From Icerya purchasi (taxonomy: Eukaryota > Arthropoda > Insecta > Hemiptera > Monophlebidae), in NCBI GenBank assembly GCA_039619475.1, contig CM077116.1, forward strand, positions 378,932,188-378,996,187: a stretch of DNA of 64,000 nt, in the 5' to 3' direction. Of the stretch, positions 46,909 through 58,176 are shown one piece after another. Position 1 is the first letter of the stretch. Each line of letters opens with the position of its first letter. The translations under genes and the position numbers were made by a program. The notes under the pieces are model-generated. The model made no database searches. It saw nothing but the letters and a program-made list of their open reading frames with translations, and was not told the origin of the DNA.

Positions 46909-47995
46909 TTATTCGGTAGATTTCTTTTGTCTATTTTTACGGATTACAGGTTTGACCTTAACATGATGTAAATCATAGAAATAAATGTATGAAGAAAGAT
47001 TGGAGTCTTGAAACTTAACTTTGACTACGGGATTAGGAATAAAAGAATCGTAGAAGGCATTTTCTGTAATCCACCAATATTGAAAATGATACAAGTTCGA
47101 CAGGAGTTCTCGAATCTGACGGAACGTCACGGATTATGGTAAGGCGAAATTTCAGCATGAAAGTTCGGATTCTTAACTCTTTATGTATATTGCCCTCTAT
47201 TTTCTCCGATCTAGAAATAGAGAAAAGACCCGTTAACTTTTTCACAAAACATCCTGAGCATGGGGCGGAGGCATATTTTTTTTTTAATCAGTTCGTCAAC
47301 GATGGTATCAGTCCAAGAAATAGGAAGAAACAGGAAATAAAGTTGGGTTCTTAAAAGTTTAAGGATAGTGCATACAAATAATTCGACGGCATGAGTATCA
47401 GGAATAGCAGGAATAGCAGGAAATGAGAAAATATAAGAAACCGTGTAAGGTGTAGGGATACTATGTTTTAGTAGGAAAAAATTGAAGGCGAGCAGAAAAA
47501 GTAAAACATTCAAATAAAATATGTCAAAAATCAGAATCAGGTGAGTGGTAGGGGATGAAAAGGACAAAATGAAGTAGATACTTGATAAAAACTGAGAAAA
47601 TGACGCAGGAAAAAGAATATGATTAAAACGAAGGCGACAAATAGCTGAGACTGTGGGATATTTAAGAGGGGGGAAGTTGAGGAATCATGGGCAAGAAGAA
47701 AGCGGTGGCTGAATAAAGAGGTAAAAGGAGGCAGTATTAGAAAATGAAGAAGAATAGGAGTTGAGCCATAATTTGGAATGAGCGACTGAGGAAAGAAAAA
47801 CAACACTAATATAACGGAAGAGAAGAGAAATAGCGACTAAAGAAATCGAAATTGTAGTGAAAATAATAATAATAATTGATAATCATAATACGAGTAGGAG
47901 ATAACTGATTTTGAAAAACGGAGATAAATGTAGGGAATAGAGAGATAAAATTAACAATCCAACCGATATAATCAGTAAATGCATGTACTCGGTAT
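46909..47995 (-). pseudogene. Family A 5' UTR and ORF1 remnant, opposite orientation
   Basis: The 5' UTR read from 47995 leftwards (TTTACTGATTATATCGGTTG) aligns with 57988 onwards of the reference copy. ORF1 strings then follow: MLRMFCEKVNGSF (about 47220), HKELRIRTFM (47160), IRDVPSD (47110), NPVVKVKFQDSNLSSYIYFY then DLHHVKVKPVIRK (46950-47035). Zinc knuckles and everything beyond are absent, and there is no poly(A)-equivalent T run, so the 3' side was lost by deletion rather than truncated by reverse transcription. Confidence 0.75.
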
Positions 47996-48031
47996 CAAAC
48001 AACGATCAAATTCGAAATTCGATCTTTCGTG

Positions 48032-48725
48032 TCACATATGCTCTGATTCGAAAAGCGTTTTATTAGCTATCTCATCTCTCTTCCCTAAACCATCGTTAGA
48101 TCCTATTATTCTTTATGTTCATTCCTTAGGGCCACTGCGGCATCGTTGGTAACGATCTTGCCGATTCGTTAACATGTCTAGCTGCAGTAAATGGCCGTTT
48201 CATAGACAGATTCCCCTCCCAATGTCTCTGTCTACTCTCTTATCGTTTTCACCATGACTTTCGGACTGATCTTTATCCGTCTCTTTTCTCTCATCTTAAC
48301 TTCTTTTACCTTGCTATATAACTCGCTCCACCCACTTCTTCCTGGTTTAATAATTTTCCCTGCATCAGTCGTTCTGTTATTTCTTCCATAATTCGCCCCC
48401 GCTTTAATCCCAGTCTGCTTCCTGCCTCCCTCTTTCGTTTTAATACTGTGATGTAAATCACCTTCTCTTCGAATGCTCATCTATCTCCTCAGAACGCGCA
48501 GTCCTTTATTCTAATTTGCTTGGCCTTGGCCTCCCGACGACTTCTCACTGTGCCCACTACATTCTTGCTCTTCCTTCTCCTTCTGTTGTTCCTGTATTGG
48601 CTACCTTCTTTTCTTCTGTTTCTAATCGCTTCCTGATATAACTTTCAATACGTGTCATTATTTGTTAGTCCTTTGTGTTGGGTAAATGTCCTGTGTTGAC
48701 GCGCCCAAGGAAAAAAGAAAAAATA
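48032..48725 (+). mobile_element. Family A 3' fragment with 10-bp target duplication
   Basis: Very close to the 21331-22120 copy: SDSKSVLLAISSLFPKPS-like start, GHCGIVGNDLADSLTCLAAV (48130-48195), then the C-terminal region and TGTTGGGTAAATGTCCTGTG and GACGCGCCCA before the A-rich tail. A deletion of about 55 bp removes the start of the last RNase H block. ATCTTTCGTG is repeated at 48022-48031 and 48726-48735. Confidence 0.85.
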
Positions 48726-48735
48726 ATCTTTCGTG

Positions 48736-49914
48736 CCATAAGTTTAGTCATCGGTTGAAATTTAAATGTAAAGTTATGAATTATTGCCGAATGCTTTCGT
48801 TTTTTCTTCTCACTTTTTATTTGAAAAGCGGAATTTTAATGAATTTCGTAATTCCTATTTAACAAATAAAACTCGTAACAATTTCAATTTTTATCATGTT
48901 CCAGGAACAGTGTAACAACGGTGTTGAGGCAAAAATTAAACTGCGAGAAAAAAAAATTCGATTAAAATAAGAGGTTTAAATTGTTTGTTTCCGCGGCCAT
49001 TTACTTGCGGAAGGAGGGGGGGGGGCACAAAATAACAGCATTTTTTCGAGAAACATCGCTAATGCCTATTCTTAAAAAGCAATTTGTAAATCCTTACTTT
49101 TCATCTAATGCTGCGAAATACGCGAACGGAACAAGTTGAGGTCGTCATGCGAGATAAAAATCTTAAGAAACCAATTATTCTTCGTGACAGAACAATTAAA
49201 AACACAAAACGTTTTTATGTTGTCGTTAAAAACAGAAGTTACATGTATATATATAGTACATAAAATTCAAATTTCTCTAATCCATTTTCATCGCACGTTC
49301 TGCTAAAGATCAGAAATTTAACATATATAAGTTACACCCACTTTTCGGATTTTAAAGGACGAAACAAGTGTGTCCGCAAAAGTAATGTCGTGAAGTGGTT
49401 GATGGGGAATATAATTTTAATAAACGTCAAAAGCAACTCCGGTCCCGTACGGTTGTTCGGCCAGCGTAAGGGGTTTGTGTAAAAACCAGTGCTGTTAAGT
49501 ACATTCGGAAGTTCTTTTCATTCTTTTTTTGTGGTTCAAGAAAATCGCGTGAAATTCACGCAAGATTAATTGAAGTTCACAGTTCGGATGTCACGAATAA
49601 GAAGCGCGCACACACCGATAATGACACCTTTCGTAAAAAAGGTTTCTCTTTGCCACCTGTAAAAGTTTTCGCTGCCTCTGACGAACAAAGAATACGTAGA
49701 TTCCAAAAAGATTCCGCTCTTGTGGTTTTATTTCCATTACCAGTGCAAGTGACACTTTACTGGAGAAAATGACTGGAGCTTCGAACCGAATCCAGTTGTA
49801 CACTAATATTAGCTTTATTTGTATGACTGTTAGTAAGGAATTCTATATTGACTGTTGTAGCGCGGTTGATTGGGTGACGGATTTTCGCTTCAACAGAGCC
49901 CGAGTACGAGTCTG
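48736..49914. other. Intergenic, no gene seen
   Basis: Contains a G11 run at 49014-49024. No supported gene. Confidence 0.5.
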
Positions 49915-49985
49915 CAACACTGTGCTGGATAAATGCTTTTTTTTTTTTTTTTTTTTTTTTTTTGAAGTTGACCAGCCTAAAAAGG
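49915..49985 (+). mobile_element. Possible family A 3'-terminal stub
   Basis: TGTGCTGGATAAATGC, T27 (49937-49963), GAAGTTGACCAGCCTAAAAA resembles the last bases of family A (GTGCTGGGTAAATGTCC, GTTGACGCGCCCAAA) with an expanded T run, as in the copy ending at 32277. Only about 35 informative bases, so tentative. Confidence 0.35.
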
Positions 49986-50504
49986 AATAGTAAATAATGA
50001 TTCCGAAGGTTTACACTTTGTAACAGCGGTTCACTTCAATATCGTATTTTTGCACAACCTGTTTCGACGTAAATGTTTAAATATAGGCTGATTTCGTTCA
50101 GCCTGCGCAATATTATCTGCGTATAAATCAGTTCTCAGTAGCTAGGAACAGATGGCCATAGGAAGAACTAAAAAAGCCATCGCTGACTACAGCGCCATCA
50201 GTTGATCAACATTTGAATTATATTTTATACTGCAGTAGAATTTTTGTGTATATTTGCATGCTTATTATTGTTAAATGTTGGCGGGTTTATGTAATTGTGA
50301 GTTTTACATAGAACGAATGAATTATTGCTGCATCATTCATAAATATCGTAATAACAAAAGTATGAAATATACGAAAAGTAACGCTACTACCCCTCTAAAA
50401 CCGGTTCCAATCGACATAAATGAATGAAAAAAGTTTTATGTGCAAGCCGCCTGAAGTGTTATTTAGTAACGTACGAAGTTTTGTTATATTTCGTTTATAG
50501 ACGA
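49986..50504. other. Intergenic, no gene seen
   Basis: Probably includes the unrecognised 5' flank of the mariner copy; its inverted terminal repeat could not be fixed by eye. Confidence 0.4.
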
Positions 50505-51515
50505 GAGTTATGTGTTTAAAGCAACGCGTGGGGTGATCAAAATATTCATTCGCGTTTACTGAATGTTTACGGCGATGAAATGATCGATGCGAGTAATGTT
50601 CGTCGTGGGTTTAAGAAGAATGTGAACCGTGGACTTTTCTCAATTTTTGATCGATCAGGGCGTAGCGGTTATCGATACCAATTAAACTGATTCGCGCTAA
50701 ACGACGAACTATTCAGAAATCGCGGCTTATTTGGATATTTCGCAGGAAATAGTCAACCATATCATCAATAAAGAACTGAAATTTTAAAAAATTTGCACGC
50801 GCTGGGCCCCTCGAATGTTAACAGATAAATCGGATTGAACAAAGAATATTTGAAACGTTTTCGTTAAAAAAGCAATTCTTTTCTTCGAAGCTTAGCGACT
50901 AGGGATGAAACATGGGTATTCCATTACGATAATGAAACAAAAAGGCAACCAATGGAATCTCTTCTCTTGTTCGAAAATTCAAGTTGCAGAAACCAGTTGG
51001 AAAGGTCATGCTCACCATTTTCTGGGACACCCGTGGTGTTTTTTTTATATTATTATTATTAATTTTTTTTAATTATTTTTTTTGGGGGCTTATATGCAAG
51101 ACAGCCATAACTTGTAGTGTTATTCATAAAGAATACGCGGCTCGTGGCACTACCGACAATCCAGTTACTGTATCACATTACCAGAAGCTAAAGAACAGAA
51201 TTCGAAGGATTCGGCACTCTTTCATTGGCTCTTTGCTGCATTACGACAATGCGGGCTCTCACTGTAGTGTTCGAACTAATGCAAAGGTCGAACGATTTAA
51301 TTTCGAAATTGTTCCGCACCCCCTTACAGCCGCAATTTGAACTCATCCGATTTCTGTATGTTCTCGCTGTTGAAGGTGGACCTTAAGGGCAACCACTTCA
51401 AATCGGATGACGAAGTTCAACAATTTGTTAATGAATGGATTTTACATTTACAAAAATGTATTGAACTAGAAGACGACTACGTTGAAAAGTGGTATTATAT
51501 TTTGTTATGATATAC
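50505..51515 (+). pseudogene. Mariner transposase fossil, nearly full length
   Basis: HTH region LLNVYGDEMIDASNVRRGFK (50562-50622), DISQEIVNHIINKELKF (50735-50790), ARWAP..LTDKS, first catalytic motif TRDETWVFHYDNET (50900-50940), KLQKPVGKVMLTIFWDTRGV (50980-51040, second Asp), KLKNRIRRIR (51190-51220), GSLLHYDNAGSHCSVRTNAK (51230-51290, third Asp) and KSDDEVQQFVNEWILHLQKC (51400-51460). At least five frame changes or stops; a T/ATT/T-rich expansion sits at 51038-51090. It is a different mariner lineage from the one at 29470. Confidence 0.85.
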
Positions 51516-51699
51516 TTTTTCCAACATTTGAAAACTTGTTTCATTCATTTATGTGGATTAGAACCCGTGTCAGTAGAGGCAGTACTTATCAATTAACTCT
51601 TGTATATATATATATATATGTGTGTGTGTATTATCTCAGTGTCGGTAGACGTCAAAAGGAACAAATGATCGGTCACGAAGAAGTTGAGAAATAAAATAG
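51516..51699. other. Short spacer with (TA)n/(TG)n microsatellite
   Basis: 51605-51630 is a TA/TG dinucleotide tract. Confidence 0.6.
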
Positions 51700-52086
51700 A
51701 ATGCTCTGTAATCGCTCTTTTTATTTCTCTACTCAATCTAGTGTTCTTGTTAATCCGTGGTTTCTTTTGTTTTCCCCACTTCGCTGGGCTGTTGCTTCTT
51801 CCATTATTCGCCTACATTCTTAAGACGTTTTTTATTATTTTTTTCTCGTTTTCGGGTTTCATTAACTTCGTCCTCACTTAGCCTATTCCATTCTAATAGT
51901 GTACTTGTTTGCAACGTCGACTATCCGTTTATTATGTATTCATTCCTTTCCGTTTTCTACTTTGTATTCCAACTTGCCGAGACTCGCCTATTCCTTATCA
52001 CGTCTTTTACATCATGTCTTTCCATTCTCCACACATTATACCTGCTATTGATGACCTCCAACCCCCCCCCCTCCAAAAAAAAATAA
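51700..52086 (+). mobile_element. Family A 3' fragment, strongly decayed
   Basis: RWAVASSIIRLHS (51783-51820) matches the RSVISSI(I/V)RLRF block after RNase H; the later sequence follows the same pyrimidine-rich course and ends TTGATGACCTCCAA, C9 and an A-rich tail (52065-52105). Confidence 0.5.
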
Positions 52087-53568
52087 AACAAAACAAAACA
52101 TAACCAATTGTTAGATCGACCATTACATGACCACATACGGCGGTCTCTAAATTTAAAACTAAATTTACATTCGTAATTCGTTATAATATTAATTTAGAAA
52201 TCATAGCTCCCTTTTGACGTTATACAAAATTATTAAACAACATGTAGAAATTTGTTTTTCTTTACACAGTGCTTAGTATTTTGATTTAAAATTGCAAATT
52301 TCACACACTGCCGGTAATATGATCGAATAAAAAATGTTGATTTTTTTATTACATTGCCTAAAATCATTCAGTATTATATAAAATTCTTGGCTATTAAACA
52401 TTATAATATAATAAATTAGAAATTTTTACATAGTTGATAAGCACAACTTAGATGGAACGATGTTATTTCTTCGTAGTTTTATTTCTGCACAGTCCAGGTT
52501 CTATACGGAAAAGTATTAAAATAGATTAATGCTGTTTCAGCATAATTCGGAAGACTAGTTGGGGATATTCGGGGATAGAATCGGCGCAAAACGATACCTG
52601 GCTCTTTTTGCTGACCCGGGCAGGAAAATGTTGTATCGGGGTCGGCGTTACTATATTTCCCCGTTTCTTTTGTCGATTTATTTCAGTTTTTATATTCCTA
52701 ATTTCTCGAAAAACTTGAAGAACGGGGATATCTTTTGTTATTCGTACCGCTAAGTCGATGCCCATTTGTAACACGACCATTTTTGTTTGTTTTGCACGAT
52801 GGCACACTTTTAAAAATGTTTTCCCCCGGCTGACAATGCTTGTCTTTCACACGGAGGAAAAACGAGATTCCCCTTGGTTACGGGTGGAGTTCTTGCTTGT
52901 TCTTAGCCGTCCTTCAAAATTTTAAATAAAAAATTAAAAAAATTATTAACTAAATTTTTATAAACTCCCAATACGAAAAAGAAAAAAAAAAGAAGAAAAT
53001 GAATAAACAATTAAAAATGGATGTATTTGTACCGGAAGATATTATAATTGTTAAATTAAGGAATTTATGTAAAATATTCATTTTTCAAATTTTCTTTTCG
53101 TACATATCTATTGCACTCCATTGCTCTCGCTACTTTATGCACGTGTGGAATTTATAAAAAATATATTGATTTGAAAAAATACCTGATTTGTGGCCTTGGT
53201 TTTAATCGCACGATACGGAAATCAATAAAAGTGAGTACAAAAATAATTAATAACATTTGGCAATTTACAGACATTTATATAACAATTTATACTATTAATA
53301 AAAAATTGCATAAACTACAAATATCGAACAGAATAAAGTAAAAGTGCGAATTAAAACGATAATTATGAAACTTTTGTAACTGAAAAAATTTATTAATGAA
53401 AATAATATTTAAACAAAGTACAAAAATAGTGAATAATATTCCATAACAGATAGTTTACAGTTATTTATTTATTCGCATGTAAAATGAGTAGTAATAAAAA
53501 ATTCCGAACCTGCGTTCGGGAAAACTAAAAATAATTTGAATATAAAAAACATTACGTATACGTTTTCA

Positions 53569-53570
<2 letters not shown>
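52087..53570. other. Intergenic, no gene seen
   Basis: A 93-codon minus-strand frame at 52526-52807 lies in more balanced sequence but shows no family motif. Confidence 0.4.

Positions 53571-53637
<67 letters not shown>
53571..53637. repeat. (AT)n microsatellite
   Basis: About 33 AT units with one AC interruption; any open frame crossing it is an artefact. Confidence 0.97.
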
Positions 53638-53638
<1 letters not shown>

Positions 53639-56600
53639 GGAAAAATGTTAAGCCTGCAAGCCGCTTCGTGGTCCAACCTTTTAGATTTCTGTTTTACTTT
53701 ATGAACTTTTTTAAAGAACTGCACCGCCAATATTTTTTAAACGGAGGATATTAAAGTTCGCACAAAAATAAACTAAAACCGTTAATTAAAATGTTGCAAG
53801 CAGGAGAAATATTACCAGGCTTTAACTGTACTTATTTTTTCGAATCTGCGATTCGATGATAACCAACACTGATAATAGTTTAAGTCACTGGCATTTATTA
53901 TCCCCTTAATTTCAAAGTTTAGACCTTTCAATTTTAAATTTTGTAAATTCCGTAGTTATTCTAATGGGGCAAATATGTCTCGTTTAAGAAAATGATTAAT
54001 TTTCTAGCTATCATAGAATGCTAAAAAAGCATTCGGCATACTATTCACGTTGATTTGTGATTTTATTTTTTTCGCAATCATGTGAAATCTGCAATTAGTT
54101 CTTTTGACTGTTACGTCTTTTTCAAATTATCATCTGTTAAATGTACCCACTTTAATCAAATTCAGAGTTAAAATTTCGATTATTTTTAGGAGTTGCTTTA
54201 AAATCATAAAGTTTGATGGAAAAACATTTTATATATTGTACATAAAATTTATTATAACACACGGTAAAATTAAAAAATTCACTTCCGGTGAAGTTTGGAC
54301 TAACACATACATCACGGAACAACGAAATAAACTAGACCTATAATTACTGCACATTTGCTTGCTAGAAATTATTTAACTTATTTGTTCATAACTTTTTTTT
54401 ACAACAAAAAAACGGCACGCAATCTTGTTTGACCGTCCGTGTGGGACTCACAAAGGATATGTCGGATGTTTTCTAGCTTATAGATCTTAGATTTTTTTCA
54501 GATTTTTCATTTTGCAATTTTACAATATAATAGCTATAATAACAAAATTGGCTTTGCCCGGGTGAGAAATATTTAAATTTAAAAAAAAATTGTTAGTAAA
54601 TATATTATCAATTTTAATTGAAGAAGTTAATGATTCTGTTGTCTAAGAATTACATACATTCAGCGCAGTCAGATGGTACGTGTGTATATGTATTTTTTTC
54701 ATTTCCTTCAAATAATACAAAAATATACGTGTAATGCATAGCAAAAGAAAAAAAATAAAAATAAAAAAAATCACCTAACTACCAGAGTTTTTTTTGTCAA
54801 TCGTATCTATACCTTTTTATGTAGAAATGAGACTGTATAAAAATAGAGCGACATGATTTGACTTTTCCAACACGAGTATACAATGGTAATTATAAAACAG
54901 ACGGCTTGCTTTATACGACGTAAATATAAACAGCGCTTTCGAGACAAAAACAACTCTGATGGGCAATAATAGAGATGAAATTTTATTCCATCTATCAACA
55001 GAAAGTTTTCTAAAATTCTGCAATACAGAATGTAGTTTAAAGCTTTTTTGGGTCGTATAGTGACAATTATTAAAAAAACATAACAAAATGTGTATAACTT
55101 CGAAGACTGAGATTAACTGACGACGCCATAGTTTTCGCACAGAGGCTTTTGTGGTTTCCCTGCAGGGCGATCCGCTCCTTCCAGTACGGTCCCGAATCTA
55201 TGTCGAAATTCACTGCTTGTCACGCTGTAAGCTCTTGCGCCCGAGCGAGCTTTAATTGCGTTTAACTGAAAGCCAGCGAGAAGTGCAGTCCTAATGGCGT
55301 CCAAGACCCGAATAGTCGAGCGCTAAGCAAAAATATCTCTTCAACTTCTGAGAAAACAGTATTTAAAAATGATCGTCTAACTTTTCGGCTGTGGAAAGAT
55401 TAAAAATGAATTAAAACAATAGTCATTGGTTTTTCGAAAACTTATCGCTAATTTTAAGAATATCTCGTTTTTCTTTTCATCATAATGTACAGTCCGGGGG
55501 AGCTGAGTAGAATTCGATTAAAACTTGAAAATGAAATTGCGAATATAAATTGCATTGGAATGCTCTGGCAAAAAATGTACAACGTCGCAATCGATAAATT
55601 ACTCCGAACTTCCGAGCATCACAAAGCCTATTTTTTTAAAAACACGACCTAAAAAATTACCCGCAACGAATTCTCTTATACCCAAGATAACCGTTAAAAC
55701 CGAAATACAAAATACTGAATCATCACGGAAAGAAAAAAAAAAAACATTTCCCCGATAACGGCATTTGAGGTGAAAAATATGTCGTAAAGAAAGGTGTGTG
55801 CATGCATGTTCTCGTAAACGCCGAATTTCACCGCTGAAGTTGAAAAATTTTGAAATTTATATCAAACTTGCGCGTCGTATATGACGGCGAACTGTTTAAG
55901 GAAAATGTGCTCGATGCTCATTTATTGCATGCGATTAATAAGGCAAGAAGGATGTGTTGGGTTTTTTATTTAGCAATTGTAAAAACTATGTTGTTGAAGA
56001 TACATTATTTAACATACATTATATACCAGTTTAGTCCGCTCAAATATCGCGAGTTTGCAGCTATTATTTGCAATCCCTCCTCTAAAATAATGATTAAAAA
56101 AAAATAGAAGCAGTCTCGATGCAGTTTTTAAAGTATTTATTTTTTAACCGTGTCAGGTATTTTCCAACTAATGCAGTTTACATAGATTTATTAGATACAT
56201 TTTATTTTTAGGATTCTTGCTAGTTGTAGACGTGTTGCTGGTGGGTATGCTTCTTGTGTGCAAAAAGAATTCATGGAGAGATAATTTCTCCATTTTTATT
56301 GGGAAGAATTGGTACTAAAGTTCCCTCATTTAACTGCCGGAAAAATGCACATACGGAAAGCTAAGAGACACAGCACTTTCCATGTTCAGTAATGCTTTCA
56401 TTACTGAGTGGTTACAATAATATTTTAGATAAGGGGCAGCGTGATATCTTGGATTGTGCTATAATTTTAAAGATCTTACAATTAGTCGACTGCCCAGGCA
56501 CAATAAACTGAACTATGATTCTATTTCTCCGTTTACATATTCACTGAGCGTATATATTGCTGAGATTGTGTCGTTCGTTTATACATTTAATATTCTTGTC

Positions 56601-56706
56601 TTTTCAAATTTTATAACTACTTACCAGCTGAAGTTTTTGGGAAACTGGAATGCCAGTGTGTTTATTATATGGGTTTGAGTAGATGTGTATAATTGAGTTT
56701 AAATGT
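53638..56706. other. Intergenic, no gene confirmed
   Basis: Mostly AT-rich. The exception is 55140-55320, a GC-richer block discussed in the findings, open on the minus strand for about 70 codons and bounded there by an acceptor-like TTTTTGCTTAG. No family was recognised. Confidence 0.4.
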
Positions 56707-57740
56707 TTTTTTTTATTTTTAAATAATTTGCGGGACCCACAAGGCAATTGCCCGTCTGTGGGTTTCCAACATAATTATATCGTTTATTCATAAATATACA
56801 TCTTAAAAATCTAATACAACATATTCGTCTTATATATATTACTTAAATCAACTTAACTTCTACTTTTACTATTTTACGTCTAATTTTAATTCAAAACATT
56901 TATAATCGCACATCATATCACAATATTTTCACATAAGCCATAAGTAATGCAGCTAGAACATGAGCACCAAACATTAGTTGTTTTTTTATTACATCATTTA
57001 TAATTATTTACTTTTTCAATCAATTTCTTATCGCTGTTCCTTTCCTACGACTAACTATTTCTCATTCTTTGCACCACGCAATCAACCATATTTTTATTCT
57101 GTCTTTCCATATATTCAAATTGCATTCGTCTTTTAATTCCTTTGGTAAGTTACACTTAGTAAATGACTCATAACTTCTTCTTCAACATTATCAATTTTAT
57201 TATTAATCCCTTTAGGTCTTATAAAACATAAATTGTCATAGTTCTTAGTCCCATATTTCCCTTGTCGGTAATCGTATTTTTTCTGTTTTATACCTTAAAT
57301 ATTAACTGTAATAAAAAAACATTTTTAGAGACATTTCTTTATTATTGTCCCACCAAGTAGAATTCGTTACAAGATTCGCACTTCTCCAATTCGGTAACAA
57401 AACTTTTAAACATCTTTTCTGTAGCCCACTAATTTTCCTTAATTCCGTTTTTTTTTTTTGCCTCCCCCCAAATTTCGAGTCCGTATCTAATCCTAGTCAT
57501 TATTAATGAGTGTCAAAATACAGTCTCGCAGTTTTGTAATTCATAACTTGTTTTAATTTGTATAACGCCGGCATAGTCTGCCTAATTTTCCTAGCAATGT
57601 TATCTATGTGAACTATCCAAGTTACGCCTTATCGCATGTTATTCTCAGGCATTTGAAATTATCAGCCGTTTCTAATGGCTCGTTCTCCGCTTTGATGTCG
57701 ACTAAAATTACAGATATCATAAAAACCAAAACGAAAACGG
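56707..57740 (-). pseudogene. 3' part of a non-LTR retrotransposon
   Basis: The T run at 56707-56720 is the poly(A) tail of a minus-strand element. Reading leftwards from 57740: ENEPLETADNFKCLRITCDK (thumb start), LGKLGRLCRRYTN, LTLIMTRIRYGLEIWGGGKK (57450-57520), then KMFKSFVTELEKC. These are RT thumb and connection strings of a Jockey-superfamily element; clade not assigned. No RNase H. Stops and frame changes throughout. Confidence 0.6.
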
Positions 57741-57964
57741 AACGATTCGAAAAAATTATTGTAAAAGCAACCTTGAAAAGAGGGACCGCTTTAAAAACAA
57801 AAAGAGAACGATCGGGAATATGACAAAACAAGAAAGATGGAAAAGAAACAAAGAAGTTTGTAAACAAAAAAATTAAAAAAAAAACAAACAAACACGGGAA
57901 CAAATCATTAATAAAATCAAAGAAAACGAACAAATCTTGAAACTAACTCCATTTTATTGAAAGT
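57741..57964. other. A-rich spacer
   Basis: Lies between two head-to-head retrotransposons; no gene seen. Confidence 0.5.
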
Positions 57965-58176
57965 GGTTTATCTGTGCTGCGTTCGTATATTTGCTGATTT
58001 TATCGGTGAGATCGTTCATTTTACCTCTATTGTATATAATTTCGTCTATTTTATTTTATCGATAAAGCGGATTCGTATTATTATTCTTATCAGTTTTTAC
58101 TTTTATTATTATTAGTAGTATTAGCTTCATCGCTGATATCGCTAATCGTTAACTTTCCTCTCAGTTGTTGAATTCA
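57965..58176 (+). promoter_or_regulatory. 5' UTR / probable internal promoter of family A
   Basis: 57985-58030 (TTTGCTGATTTTATCGGTGA, GATCGTTCATTTTACCTC) is matched by the 5' end of the minus-strand copy at about 47995, so both mark the true element start. Non-LTR elements of this type carry TATA-less internal promoters; that function here is inferred. Confidence 0.5.

Noticed and set aside
46909..48725. Head-to-head family A pieces (ORF1 reversed, then RNase H to poly(A) forward) as one insertion with 5' inversion by twin priming.
   Set aside because: The 10-bp target duplication ATCTTTCGTG lies between the two pieces (48022) and after the tail (48726), so it brackets only the forward piece. 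They are separate events.
53536..53754. 72-codon frame with Ile-Tyr repeats.
   Set aside because: Crosses an (AT)n microsatellite.
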